Shown: one piece after another, positions 27,522 to 36,592 of the stretch
How positions within the stretch are numbered: position 1 is the first letter of the stretch
Layout: each line of letters opens with the position of its first letter
NCBI RefSeq assembly: GCF_000166055.1
Contig: NC_014664.1
Location: 2,821,501-2,885,500, forward strand
DNA from: Rhodomicrobium vannielii ATCC 17100
Lineage (GTDB): Bacteria > Pseudomonadota > Alphaproteobacteria > Rhizobiales > Rhodomicrobiaceae
DNA length: 64,000 bases
Direction of reading: 5' to 3'
The notes under the pieces: model-generated
Databases searched by the model: none
The model's input: the letters and a program-made list of their open reading frames with translations, nothing else
Told to the model about the DNA's origin: nothing
Program-made: the position numbers and the translations under genes

Positions 27522-28970
27522 GTGCCAAGAATTAAATTCCACAGCGGCGAAACCATTCCGCTGGAAATGCACAAGGTCCGCATCGTCCAGAAGCTCACCC
27601 TCCTTCCGATCGAGGACCGGCTCAAGGCAATGGACGATGCAGGCAACAACACGTTCCTGTTGCAGAACTGCGATGTCTTCATGGACATGCTGACCGACAG
27701 CGGCGTGAACGCGATGAGCGATCAGCAGCTCGCCGCCATGATGATCGCGGACGACAGCTACGCGGGCAGCGCCACCTACACGCGCCTCGAAGCGAAGCTC
27801 CGCGAGCTTTTCGGCATGCACTACATCCTGCCGACGCATCAGGGCCGCGCCTGCGAGAACATCCTCGCGCAGACCTTCGTGAAGCCGGGCACCATCGTGC
27901 CGATGAATTATCACTTCACGACGACCAAGGCGCACATCGTGCTGAACGGCGGCGTTATCGAGGAACTCGTCAAGAAGGAAGGGCTCGAAGTCACGAGCGA
28001 TCTCCCGTTCAAGGGCGATATCGACATCGAGGCGCTTGAAGCGCTCGCCAGGAAAGAGGGCGCGGACAAGATCGCCTTCGTGCGCATGGAGGCGGGCACC
28101 AACCTCATCGGCGGCCAGCCGATTTCGCTCGCGAACCTCGCCGACGTCCGCCGCGTGTGCGACAAATACGGCCTGATCCTCGTGTTCGACGCGAGCCTGC
28201 TCGCCGACAACCTCTATTTCATGAAAGAGCGCGAGGACTCCTGCAAGGATCTCTCGATCCGCGAAATCACCCGCCGCGTCGCCGACCTGTGCGACATCAT
28301 CTACTTCTCTGCCCGCAAGCTCGGCTGCGTGCGCGGCGGCGGCATCTGCATCCGCGACGAGGGGCTGTACAAGCGCATGCGCGGTCTCGTGCCGCTCTAT
28401 GAGGGCTTCCTCACCTATGGCGGCATGTCCGTCCGCGAGATCGAGGCGCTGACCGTCGGTCTCGAAGAGACGATGGACGAAGACATGATCAACCAGGGGC
28501 CGCAGTTCATCGCCTATATGGTGAGCGAACTGCTGAAACGCGGCGTGCCGGTGATTACACCTGCGGGCGGCCTCGGCTGTCACATCGACGCGATGCGCTT
28601 CCTCGATCACATCCCGCAGGCGGAATATCGCGCGGGCGCGCTCGCCTCGGCCTGCTACATCGCGTCGGGCGTACGCGGCATGGAACGCGGCACCCTGTCG
28701 GAGCAGCGCAACCCGGACGGCACCGAAGTCTTCTCCAACATGGAATTGCTGCGCCTCGCGATGCCGCGCCGAGTATTCACGCGCTCGCAGGTGGATTACG
28801 CGATCGACCGCATCGACTGGCTGTACCAGAACCGCAAGATGATCGACGGACTGGTGTTCGTCGAGGAACCGGAGATCCTGCGCTTCTTCTACGGGCGCCT
28901 GAAGCCCGTCTCGGACTGGCAGGAGAAACTCGTCGCGAAGTTCCGCGCGGATTTCGGCGACAGCCTGTAG
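27522..28970 (+). CDS. Tyrosine phenol-lyase-like / tryptophanase-family PLP enzyme
   Basis: A 482-residue beta-eliminating lyase from a GTG preceded by GAGG at 27513-27516. The fold marks are clear: LTDSGVNAMSDQQLAAMM, DDSYAGS (Tyr80), PTHQGRACEN, and the PLP lysine Lys266 in FSARKLGCVRGGG. Substrate-side residues follow tyrosine phenol-lyase rather than tryptophanase: HFTTT at 131-135, GMERG with Arg389 (tryptophanase has an aliphatic residue), and LRFF at 453-456 (tryptophanase has His). However, the cofactor-side Arg of both enzymes (DATR in tyrosine phenol-lyase) is Leu226 here, in DASLLADN. The enzyme probably releases pyruvate and ammonia from an amino acid, but its substrate is uncertain. 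It is a single gene with its own terminator. Confidence 0.85.
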   Translation: MPRIKFHSGETIPLEMHKVRIVQKLTLLPIEDRLKAMDDAGNNTFLLQNCDVFMDMLTDSGVNAMSDQQLAAMMIADDSYAGSATYTRLEAKLRELFGMHYILPTHQGRACENILAQTFVKPGTIVPMNYHFTTTKAHIVLNGGVIEELVKKEGLEVTSDLPFKGDIDIEALEALARKEGADKIAFVRMEAGTNLIGGQPISLANLADVRRVCDKYGLILVFDASLLADNLYFMKEREDSCKDLSIREITRRVADLCDIIYFSARKLGCVRGGGICIRDEGLYKRMRGLVPLYEGFLTYGGMSVREIEALTVGLEETMDEDMINQGPQFIAYMVSELLKRGVPVITPAGGLGCHIDAMRFLDHIPQAEYRAGALASACYIASGVRGMERGTLSEQRNPDGTEVFSNMELLRLAMPRRVFTRSQVDYAIDRIDWLYQNRKMIDGLVFVEEPEILRFFYGRLKPVSDWQEKLVAKFRADFGDSL

Positions 28971-28987
28971 CCGCAGACCGAGCGACA

Positions 28988-29016
28988 GGGCGGGAACGGG
29001 AGCGCTCCCGCCCTTT
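28988..29016 (+). terminator. Probable terminator after the tyrosine phenol-lyase-like gene
   Basis: An 8-base-pair stem (GGGCGGGA / TCCCGCCC) around a 10-base loop that itself contains GAGCGCTC, followed by TTTC. It starts 17 bases after the stop codon at 28970. The T tract is short, so efficiency is uncertain. Confidence 0.6.
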
Positions 29017-29071
29017 CATGCACAGCATCCGCTCTGCCCGTGATAGACTGGCGAAAACTCGGGAGGATTGG

Positions 29072-29821
29072 ATGCGTCTTCAGCACAAGGTTGCCATAGT
29101 GACCGGAGCGGCTTCCGGCTTCGGGGCGGAAATCGCGCGCGTGTTCGCCCGGGAAGGCGCGAAAGTCGCCGTGCTCGACATCAACGGCGACGGTGCGCGG
29201 GCCATAGCTCGCGAGATCGGCGATGCCGCCATCGCGATCAAGGCGGACGTCACCAAGCGCTGCGAGATCAATACGGCGGTCGCGAACACGCTCAACGCGT
29301 TCGGCGGCCTCGACATCGTGGTGAATAACGCGGGCTGGAGCCACAAGAACCGGCCCATGCTGGAAGTGTCCGAGGAGGATTTTGACCGCGTCTATGAGAT
29401 CAACGTGAAGTCGATCTATCACATGGCGTTTGCCGTCGTGCCGGTGTTGGAGGAGCGCGGCGGCGGCGTGATCCTCAACATCGGGTCCACGGCGGGCATT
29501 CGGCCGCGCCCGGGCCTCACCTGGTACAACGGCTCGAAAGGCGCGGTGAACCTGCTGTCGCGGTCGATGGCGGTGGAGCTTGCGCCGATGAAGATCCGCG
29601 TGAATTGCATCGCGCCCGTGATGGGCGTCACGGGGCTGCTCGAACAGTTCATGGGGTTGCCCGATACACCGGAAAACCGCGCGAAGTTCAGCGCCACGGT
29701 GCCGCTCGGGCGGTTGTCCGAGCCTGCCGACATCGCAAACGCCGCGCTTTATCTTGCCTCGGACGAAGCCGCGTTCGTGACGGGCGTCGTGCTGGAGGTT
29801 GACGGCGGCCGCACGATATAG
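29072..29821 (+). CDS. Short-chain dehydrogenase/reductase (SDR), FabG-like
   Basis: A 249-residue classical SDR from ATG 29072 with GGGAGG at 29061. Cofactor motif TGAASGFGAEIAR, NNAG motif in DIVVNNAGWSH, catalytic Ser in ILNIGSTAG, and Tyr/Lys in WYNGSKGAV. The Asp in AVLDINGDGA, after strand 2, favours NAD over NADP. The C-terminus VLEVDGGRTI is typical of oxidoreductases of the 3-oxoacyl-ACP-reductase/glucose-dehydrogenase group. The substrate is not evident. It follows the terminator of the lyase gene and is probably transcribed separately. Confidence 0.9.
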   Translation: MRLQHKVAIVTGAASGFGAEIARVFAREGAKVAVLDINGDGARAIAREIGDAAIAIKADVTKRCEINTAVANTLNAFGGLDIVVNNAGWSHKNRPMLEVSEEDFDRVYEINVKSIYHMAFAVVPVLEERGGGVILNIGSTAGIRPRPGLTWYNGSKGAVNLLSRSMAVELAPMKIRVNCIAPVMGVTGLLEQFMGLPDTPENRAKFSATVPLGRLSEPADIANAALYLASDEAAFVTGVVLEVDGGRTI

Positions 29822-29963
29822 GGCGCGGGCGACCAAGGTGCACGGCGGCGTGGCAAGCACGGGTTGCGCCCCTTCGTCGGCCCTTCCGCAGCGCGATTGC
29901 GGTCAAAGCCTTTCACACGGCGCTTGCTCTCAAATTCTTTGTGCGCTACGGGTTCTGATCTGT

Positions 29964-30040
<77 letters not shown>

Positions 30041-30635
30041 CTAAACACCTTGAAGACGCTGGATTGTTGACCCTTTCCTTAGCTCCTCAAAAGGGGGGCA
30101 ATTGGCTCCATCCCGCTCGACGACTGGGACAAGCCCGTATAGAGAGCCCGGCGGTGGTGCGGGACGTCAGCGGCCGCGTCGCCCCAGACGCCGACCGGCT
30201 TAAGGCGTTCGCCGAGCGGATCCGTCGGCCATATAGGTCGTTCCTGAGAAAAAAACTCGCTCGTTGGTGTCCGCATGCCGCGCAACTAGCGTCATTGGCG
30301 AGGGCGTGCCCGCGCCGGGAACAGCCCGTGGAGAATCCATGAGGCTTTCGGTTCCCTTCGTGGGATTTCGGTGCCCTTCCGTTCCCTTCAAGGTGCTCGT
30401 CGGCGTGAGGTCGCCGAAAGAGTGCCGCCATCCGAAGGAGCCCTTGACCGCGCATCGTTCAACGCAAGATCATCGCGGCGTTCGAGGCTGAGCCAGCTCC
30501 CGAAAAGGAAAGCGGCGCGTCCGCAGCGTCGAAGTCACGGGCGACGCCGGGGGTCGAGGGGTTGTCGCTCCTTCCGCGCGGTCGGCGGTCGTTCGGCGAC
30601 CGGCAGGTTCTGAAGGAAATCGTTCGCTCCGCGCT
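30041..30635. other. 595-base region after tRNA-Pro without a recognisable gene
   Basis: Short open frames exist on both strands but none has a ribosome site, a known family pattern or consistent codon use. One patch (about 30345-30390) holds imperfect repeats of GGTTCCCTTC / GGTGCCCTTC / CGTTCCCTTC. In related genomes secB often lies beside fxsA; nothing like SecB is seen here. The position immediately 3' of a tRNA would suit a decayed integrated element, but no integrase fragment is visible. Confidence 0.4.
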
Positions 30636-31169
30636 CTACCCCTTGTTCCAGGGCGAATCCGTGCGCTTCGCGCTCGAACCGCCCTTGCCTTCGCCACGCG
30701 GCACTTCGGTAAACTCGACGTCGATCACCGTTTCGCTGCGCACCGGGCCTTGCGCGTCCCCCTGTGGCTCAGGCCGCGCACCCTGCTGGGGCCGCGCCTG
30801 CCACTTCCCGCCGCGCGTCCGCACGCCGTAAGATGCGCCGCGCCACAAAAAGCCGCGCACCACCGGGAGCAGCAGCAGGATCGCCACCGCGTCGGACACG
30901 AAGCCGGGGATCATGAACAGGATGCCCGCGAGCGACGTCGTCCCGCTGTCGAGGAGCGTCTTTTCGGGCGACCCGCCGGACCGCATCACTTCCATGACGC
31001 GAACGCCGACCAAGCGGCTTTGCGACTTCACGAGGAACGCGCCAACCGCCACACCCGCCGCCAACAGCAGGAACGTTGGGATGCCGCCAATCCAGCGGCT
31101 TACCTGGATGATGGAGGCCACCTCCAGCACCGGCCACGAAATCATGAGAAAGAGAATGACGAAGGGCAT
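30636..31169 (-). CDS. fxsA: FxsA family membrane protein
   Basis: About 177 residues. The N-terminal 120 residues match FxsA: FVILFLMISWPVLEVASI, RWIGGIPTFLLLAAGVAVGA, KSQSRLVGVRVMEVMRSG, and SLAGILFMIPGFVSDAVAIL with the conserved P-G-x-x-[ST]D. It has three to four membrane segments. The C-terminal 55 residues are hydrophilic (Gln, Arg, Gly rich). In E. coli overproduced FxsA relieves exclusion of phage T7 by the F plasmid; the normal role is unknown. It is divergent from the Tim44-like gene, a conserved rhizobial layout. Confidence 0.9.
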   Translation of the reverse strand: MPFVILFLMISWPVLEVASIIQVSRWIGGIPTFLLLAAGVAVGAFLVKSQSRLVGVRVMEVMRSGGSPEKTLLDSGTTSLAGILFMIPGFVSDAVAILLLLPVVRGFLWRGASYGVRTRGGKWQARPQQGARPEPQGDAQGPVRSETVIDVEFTEVPRGEGKGGSSAKRTDSPWNKG

Positions 31170-31372
31170 CGAGACGCTCGGTCCTAGGGGTTGGATTGAA
31201 AATTCGCACTCCCTAATATGGGAGCGAAGATCGATTTGCGGAGAAGGATACAAAGAATTCGGCAACGCTTGCGTCAAAGGGCGCGCGGCTATAGCCAGCG
31301 GGCCTCGAAGCCCTTATATCACGCGCAGGTAGTCACACAACATCGGGCCCGACGGGGGTCAGGAGCGGCGGT

Positions 31373-32074
31373 TTGACGAGCGAAATTTTCGACCTCACCA
31401 ATATTTTGCTTTTAGCGGTTGCGGTGGCCATCTTTCTGCGGTTGCGGAGCGTGCTTGGCCGCAGAACCGGCGATGAAGAAACACGGCTTGACAATTATGC
31501 GCGCGATGCGGCGCCCACGCGGGACAACGTGGTTCCGCTTCCGAGAGCGGAGCCGAGACCAGGCGGCGCTCCATCGGCAGGCCCCAGCGTTGACGAGCGG
31601 CTCGGCAACGTCCCCGCGGATAGTGCGGTGCGCGCGCCCCTGCGCCAGATCGCCACGTCCGACCCGTCTTTCGACACGGCGTCGTTCGTCAATGGTGCGA
31701 AGATCGCCTACGAATCCATCATCACCGCCTATGCCAAGGGGGACCGCGAAACGCTGCGCCATCTCCTCGCGCCGGAGGTCTTCGACAGTTTCAACGTGGT
31801 GATCAACGACCGCGAGGCGAGCGGCGAGACGGTGGAGTTTCACTTCATCGGCATATCGTCGAGCGAAATCGTCGAGGCCCAGCTTTTGGGTCGCGTCGCG
31901 CAGGTTAAGGTGCGGTTTGTGAGCGATCTCGTGACCGCCACGCGCGACAAGCACGGCGAAGTGGTTGACGGCGACGACAAGGCCGTGCGCCAGGTCACCG
32001 ATATCTGGACCTTCTCACGCGACGTGTCTTCGCCGAACCCGAACTGGCAGCTCGTCGCAACCGACGCGGCGTGA
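31373..32074 (+). CDS. Tim44-like domain protein
   Basis: A 233-residue protein beginning at a TTG with AGGAG at 31361. The N-terminus has one membrane anchor (NILLLAVAVAIFLRLRSVLG), followed by RTGDEETRLDNY, a hallmark of bacterial Tim44 homologues. After a Pro-rich linker, the Tim44-like domain runs from about 100 to the end: FDTASFVNGAKIAYESIITA, LLAPEVFDSFNVVIN, and VRQVTDIWTFSRDVSSPNPNW. In alphaproteobacteria this protein (TimA) is peripheral on the inner membrane; it is the relative of the mitochondrial import motor subunit. It overlaps mltA by four bases (GTGA), so translation is coupled. Confidence 0.92.
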   Translation: MTSEIFDLTNILLLAVAVAIFLRLRSVLGRRTGDEETRLDNYARDAAPTRDNVVPLPRAEPRPGGAPSAGPSVDERLGNVPADSAVRAPLRQIATSDPSFDTASFVNGAKIAYESIITAYAKGDRETLRHLLAPEVFDSFNVVINDREASGETVEFHFIGISSSEIVEAQLLGRVAQVKVRFVSDLVTATRDKHGEVVDGDDKAVRQVTDIWTFSRDVSSPNPNWQLVATDAA

Positions 32075-33138
32075 CCGCCGAAGCTCGGGACGCAGCGCTC
32101 TGGCGCTGGCAGCATAGCGGCGCTTCGTCCGCCGTGCTCTCGCTGGAGCCGATGGACTTCGACGCAATCCCCGGCTGGCGCGACGATAATCATGCGGACG
32201 CGCTGGCCTGCTATCTCCGTTCCGCCGCGCTCGCGCCGCACCTTCAGCGCCCCGCAGGCGATCCGGCCGGTGTTCTCGCTGACAGCGAGGCGGCGCGCGT
32301 CTTCTTCGAGGCGCATTTCCGGCCGTGCCGCGTGAGCGCAGAACAGGGCCTTCTCACATCCTATTTCGAGCCGGTTCTTGAGGGCTCGCGCACGCGTTCC
32401 GCCGCGTTCCCGGTTCCGGTCTACCGGCGGCCGCCCGATCTTTCGCTGCTTCCGACTGAACATCCGCTCGCTGCACAGGGCTTGAGTGCGGCGCGTGCCA
32501 CGGCCGCCGGTTTCGAGCCGTATTTCACGCGCGGTGAAATCGAGGCGGGGGCGCTCGAAGATCGTGGGCGCGCGCTTCTCTATCTCGCGGATGCGGTGGA
32601 CGCCTTCATCATGCATGTGCAGGGTTCGGGCGTCGTCGTGCTGGAGGATGGCGCGCGTGTGCGTTTGACCTTCGACGGCAAGAACGGCCATCCGTACACG
32701 TCCATTTCGAAATGGCTGATCGCGCATGGCGAGTTGAGCGTCGAGGATGCCCATCTCGAAGGCATGAAGGCGTGGCTACGCGCGGAGCCGGGTCGCGAGG
32801 CTGTTCTCGCCGAAAACCGCTCCTATATATTTTTCCGCGAACTCGACACCTCCGCCGCCGCGCCGCGCGGTTCGTCGGGAGTGGAACTTTATCCCGGAAG
32901 GAGCCTTGCGACAGACCCGGCCTTTCATCCGGCGGGGACGCTGCTATGGGTTTCGGCTCCGGGCCTCACGTTTCAGGGAATCCGGTTCCAGCGGCTTACC
33001 GTCGCTCAGGACACCGGGTCGGCGATCAAAGGGCCACAGCGCGGCGACATCTTCGCGGGAACGGGCGACGCAGCGGGCGAAAGTGCTGGCGCAGTGCGCC
33101 ATTCATGCGATTTTATCGTGTTTCAACCAAGGTGCTAG
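32071..33138 (+). CDS. mltA: Murein transglycosylase A (MltA)
   Basis: A 355-residue lytic transglycosylase that cleaves the glycan backbone of peptidoglycan to anhydromuropeptides. The MltA domain is visible (LLTSYFEPVLEGSRTRS, FPVPVYRRPPDL, YLADAVDAFIMHVQGSGVV), then a 3D domain ending in VAQDTGSAIKGPQRGDIFAGTG, which holds the catalytic Asp. No N-terminal lipobox or obvious signal peptide is seen; the start GTG overlaps the stop of the Tim44-like gene. Export would then depend on an unrecognised signal or a downstream start. The gene order Tim44-like, mltA, smr is conserved in rhizobia. Confidence 0.93.
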   Translation: MTAEARDAALWRWQHSGASSAVLSLEPMDFDAIPGWRDDNHADALACYLRSAALAPHLQRPAGDPAGVLADSEAARVFFEAHFRPCRVSAEQGLLTSYFEPVLEGSRTRSAAFPVPVYRRPPDLSLLPTEHPLAAQGLSAARATAAGFEPYFTRGEIEAGALEDRGRALLYLADAVDAFIMHVQGSGVVVLEDGARVRLTFDGKNGHPYTSISKWLIAHGELSVEDAHLEGMKAWLRAEPGREAVLAENRSYIFFRELDTSAAAPRGSSGVELYPGRSLATDPAFHPAGTLLWVSAPGLTFQGIRFQRLTVAQDTGSAIKGPQRGDIFAGTGDAAGESAGAVRHSCDFIVFQPRC

Positions 33139-33164
33139 GTAGCGCGATTGAAGTGGGAAAAGGG

Positions 33165-33785
33165 ATGGAAGGCCGCCGAAAGAAGCGCCTCCTCTCGAAA
33201 GAGGAGATCGAGTTGTGGGCCCGCGTGACCCGCAATGACGAGCCTCTTGCGCGCCCGCAACCGGACACGCCTGCGCCGCAGGAAGGCGATGGAGCGGCCC
33301 CCGCGCCACAGCTCACGACCAAGGCCAAGCCCCTCGACACCGCGCCGACGCGCGCGGCGGCGCCTGTTGCGAGCCCCGGCGCCGTGCCCGCCGCGATGCG
33401 CCCGACTCCGCCGCCGCACCAGCCTTTCGATCACCGCATCGTGCGTAAGATCGCGCGCGGGCGCCGTGAAATCGACGCCCGGATCGACCTGCACGGCCTC
33501 CGCCAGCACGATGCCTACGCGACCCTTCGCGCCTTCCTCGCTCGTTGTCAGGTGGAGGGGCACCGCCACGTCCTGATTATCACGGGTAAGGGGGGCCGCG
33601 CCGATTCCGACAGCCGTGACTTCTGGACCACCGAAAATCGCGGCGTTTTGAGGCGGCTTGTGCCGCACTGGCTGTCCGAACCGGAGTTTCGCGTCCACGT
33701 GGTGAGCTTCACCGAATCCGCGCACCATCACGGCGGTAGCGGCGCGCTGTATGTGACGATCCGCAGGCGCGGCAAGCCGGGCTGA
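33165..33785 (+). CDS. Smr domain protein
   Basis: About 206 residues. The N-terminus is RRKKRLLSKEEIELWARVT, typical of the alphaproteobacterial form, followed by a Pro/Ala-rich linker and a C-terminal Smr domain: DARIDLHGLRQHDAYATLRAF, HVLIITGKGG, GVLRRLVPHWLSEP and GGSGALYVTIRRR. Smr domains nick DNA or RNA; E. coli SmrB and its relatives cleave mRNA at collided ribosomes. The DLHG and GKGG motifs are intact. ATG 33165 is chosen with GGGAAAAGGG upstream; an ATG at 33105 overlapping mltA is possible. It is the last gene of the operon. Confidence 0.9.
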   Translation: MEGRRKKRLLSKEEIELWARVTRNDEPLARPQPDTPAPQEGDGAAPAPQLTTKAKPLDTAPTRAAAPVASPGAVPAAMRPTPPPHQPFDHRIVRKIARGRREIDARIDLHGLRQHDAYATLRAFLARCQVEGHRHVLIITGKGGRADSDSRDFWTTENRGVLRRLVPHWLSEPEFRVHVVSFTESAHHHGGSGALYVTIRRRGKPG

Positions 33786-33817
33786 GCCTGCACGATTACG
33801 CAGTCGAAGCGCCGGGT

Positions 33818-35578
33818 TTACTCCGCCGCGCGGGCGGCCGGGGCATCGGGCTCGTCTTCCTTGAAGTCGCCAGCCTTCACGAGCCGCTCGAAGATGCCGC
33901 CCGCTTCGGCCAACGCGGCGAACGTGCCCATTTCGACGATCCGCCCCTTTTCGAGCACGAGGATCTTGTCTGCGCTTGCAACGGTCGAAAGCCGGTGCGC
34001 GATGAGAAACGTGGTGCGCCCGCGCCGCACGCGGTCGAGCGCGCGCTTGATCTTCAATTCGGTCTCGTTGTCGAGCGCGCTCGTCGCTTCGTCCAGGATC
34101 AGAATCGGCGCGTTCTTCAGGATCGCGCGGGCGATGGCGATGCGTTGACGTTCGCCGCCGGACAACGCCGAACCGCGTTCGCCGATGACAAAGCCGTAGC
34201 CGCCGGGCTTCGCGAGGATGAAGTCATGCGCTTCCGCGAGCCGCGCCGCTTCTTCCACCTCCTCGTCGGTCGCTCCGGGGCGCCCCACGCGGATGTTTTC
34301 CGCGATCGAACGATTGAACAGCCCCGCATCCTGAAACACCACGGCGATGGACTGGCGCAGCGAGTTCAGCGTCACGTCGCGGATGTCGATGTCGTCGATG
34401 AGGATGCGCCCTTCCTGCGGGTCGCGCAGCCGCTGGAGCAGTGCGAGCGTCGTCGTCTTGCCCGAGCCGGTCGGGCCGACAAGCGCGAAGGTCTGCCCCG
34501 GCGCGGCGTCGAAATCGAGCTCGAACACGCCCTGATCGCTCGCCGGGAAACGGTAGGTGACATGATCGAAGCTGACGCGGCCCCTCACGTTTTCCAGCGG
34601 CACCGCGCCCGTCTTCTCGATGGTCATGCCGCTGGTATCGAGCAGGTCGAAAAAGTTTTGCAGCGTCGGCGCCTGCATGAAGATGCGCGCCACGAAGCTC
34701 GAAAGCTGGTCGAGCTTGGAGATGAGCAGCCCCGCGAAACCGACGAAAGCCACGATCTCGCCCACCGTCACTTCGCCGCGCTGAGCGAGGATAGAGCCGA
34801 TGGCGAATACCGCGACCATAGTAATCGTCGCCGCGCCACGCGTCAGCACGGTGAGCATCGCCCACCAGGTCAGCACGGGATATTGCGCGCGCAGGAGGTC
34901 GGCCATGAGGTTGCGGAGCGCGCTCGTCTCGTCCACGAGGCGTGTATAGCTCTGCACGACGGTGACGTTGCCGATGACGTCGCCGACGCGGCCGAAGACA
35001 TCCTGATGGTAGGCCTCGACGTTCTCCTGTCCGCCTTGCGTCCGCTTGATGATGACGGTGTTGGCGAGGAAATAGAGCACAGCTAGTGCGGCCAGCAGCG
35101 CCGCGAGCCGCGTGTCGATGGAGATGGCCACCGGCACGAGCAGGATGATGCTTATGATGGCGGTCAGGTGCTCCCGCAGGAACGAGAGCCACAGCGCGAA
35201 AAGCTGGTCCGTCCCCGCGAGGATGATGCGAACGAGCCGCCCGGTTCCTTGCTGGGCGTGATAGCTCACCGGCAGGTTGATCGCGCGCTCGAACGCCGCG
35301 CCCATGGCCGCGAGCCGTTGCCTGTGCGCGAGGCGGTCCGCCATGATCGACAGCGCGACGCTCGCGATGATGTTGAAAAGCCCGAGCGCGGCCCAGATCG
35401 CGATGATCGGGAACGCCTGATCGCCCTTAGAAAGGGCATCGACCACGCGGCCGAACAGAATCGGCTCGGCAAGTTGCACGATGGCGATGGCCGCGCCCGC
35501 AGCAACGAGCGCCATGGCAAGCCAGCGCTCGGAAGTGAGCATGCCGAGGGCGCGAATGTATATCCTGGCCATCTTCAT
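33818..35578 (-). CDS. ndvA: Cyclic beta-1,2-glucan exporter, ABC permease/ATPase (NdvA/ChvA type)
   Basis: A 586-residue ABC half-transporter, the same length as rhizobial NdvA. The six-helix membrane domain (1-310) has NdvA-like blocks: AEPILFGRVVDALSKG, HAQQGTGRLVRIILAGTDQL, ALWLSFLREHLTAIISIILL and LRAQYPVLTWWAMLTVLTRG. The nucleotide-binding domain has Walker A GPTGSGKTT, signature LSGGERQR, Walker B ILILDEATSALD and switch His in LIAHRLS. NdvA moves cyclic beta-1,2-glucan to the periplasm, where it serves osmotic adaptation and host interaction. The glucan synthase (ndvB/chvB) is not in the window, so another glycan or lipid substrate remains possible. It ends 32 bases from the convergent smr gene. 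Confidence 0.85.
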   Translation of the reverse strand: MKMARIYIRALGMLTSERWLAMALVAAGAAIAIVQLAEPILFGRVVDALSKGDQAFPIIAIWAALGLFNIIASVALSIMADRLAHRQRLAAMGAAFERAINLPVSYHAQQGTGRLVRIILAGTDQLFALWLSFLREHLTAIISIILLVPVAISIDTRLAALLAALAVLYFLANTVIIKRTQGGQENVEAYHQDVFGRVGDVIGNVTVVQSYTRLVDETSALRNLMADLLRAQYPVLTWWAMLTVLTRGAATITMVAVFAIGSILAQRGEVTVGEIVAFVGFAGLLISKLDQLSSFVARIFMQAPTLQNFFDLLDTSGMTIEKTGAVPLENVRGRVSFDHVTYRFPASDQGVFELDFDAAPGQTFALVGPTGSGKTTTLALLQRLRDPQEGRILIDDIDIRDVTLNSLRQSIAVVFQDAGLFNRSIAENIRVGRPGATDEEVEEAARLAEAHDFILAKPGGYGFVIGERGSALSGGERQRIAIARAILKNAPILILDEATSALDNETELKIKRALDRVRRGRTTFLIAHRLSTVASADKILVLEKGRIVEMGTFAALAEAGGIFERLVKAGDFKEDEPDAPAARAAE

Positions 35579-35641
35579 GATGCGCCGGCCCGATCGGATG
35601 TGTGTGTTGAAAAATTTGGCACTTGCGTCGCTGACGAGAAA

Positions 35642-36409
35642 CTATGCGGCCCGCGCTGTCCGCTTCGCATGCGGGGCGGCGATGCCGACGGTCTTTTGCA
35701 TCCCGTCGGAGAATATGGCCACGACGCGGTCGTCGGCAAGAAGCGACAGGCGGGCCACATCGCGTTTTGCCCAGCCGTCCGGCGTAAGCTTCGTCACCTT
35801 GACGCGTCCCGCCTCGCAGGCGAAGCAGGTCAGCGCGCCGAAGGGATGCACAAGCCGCAACCTACGTCCATCCGGCGTCCGCACCGGGAGCGAGATCTCT
35901 TCGGGTGCGTTCAGCGCCGCGCCGCCCTTGGCCTCGAAAATGTAATCGTGATCGACGGCGTGCCATGCGTTTTGCGCGCCCTGACCGCCGAGGCGGACGA
36001 AACAACGCCACACCGCGCCGATTCCCGCGTCCGCCGAGACGCACACCCACCGCAGGCGCAGGGTGATCCGCTCGCCTTTCGCGCCGATGACGGCGGTGTT
36101 GCCAGCGGGGAACGAGGCGGCCAGAAACTCGGCTTCGCCGCCGCCGTCGATGCGGTCGGGAAACTGGGCGCCGAGCACGGGCGTCGGCACGGCTCCGCGC
36201 GTGAGCGGCAGATTGCAGCCGTAAGCGATGGAGCTTGTCGCGAGCGGTTCGAGATAATTCGGTGGAAGGATGAGAGGCTGTGGCGCGCCGTCGAGATTTC
36301 CGGCGGGCCATCCGACGATCGGTTCCGCAAGCGTCGTAACAATGCCGCCGTCCGCGCCGAGGGCAAGCGGTGCGGGATACGCATGGGGCCTTGCGCTGCG
36401 CTCAAACAT
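35642..36409 (-). CDS. Hypothetical protein
   Basis: A 255-residue protein not recognised. It lacks a signal peptide and membrane segments. Composition and codon use match the neighbours, and the open frame is intact, so it looks like a real gene. Possible beta-rich segments such as ERITLRLRWVCVSAD, GGAALNAPEEISLPVRT and VKVTKLTPDGWAKRDVARLS suggest an all-beta soluble protein; five Cys are spread over the chain. It is upstream of ndvA on the same strand with 63 bases between, so cotranscription is possible. The divergent gene is a glycosyltransferase. Confidence 0.65.
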   Translation of the reverse strand: MFERSARPHAYPAPLALGADGGIVTTLAEPIVGWPAGNLDGAPQPLILPPNYLEPLATSSIAYGCNLPLTRGAVPTPVLGAQFPDRIDGGGEAEFLAASFPAGNTAVIGAKGERITLRLRWVCVSADAGIGAVWRCFVRLGGQGAQNAWHAVDHDYIFEAKGGAALNAPEEISLPVRTPDGRRLRLVHPFGALTCFACEAGRVKVTKLTPDGWAKRDVARLSLLADDRVVAIFSDGMQKTVGIAAPHAKRTARAA

Positions 36410-36592
36410 GGAAACCAGCCGCCGGAATCGGAACGTCTACGCTGTCTTGACTGTCACATGAACCCGTCACCAAAGGGTGAATCGCGTGAACGGCTTGTCC
36501 ACACTGGTTGTGCGGCCACGAAAAAGCCTGCTATGAGCGGTTAAGGAAATCGAAATGGGCTCCGCGGAAGCGAGCTTGCGAAGGTGGCGGTC

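Noticed and set aside
30345-30390. Short tandem-like GGTTCCCTTC repeats considered as CRISPR or IS remnant
   Set aside because: Only three imperfect 10-base copies at irregular spacing, no spacers of constant length and no transposase fragment.
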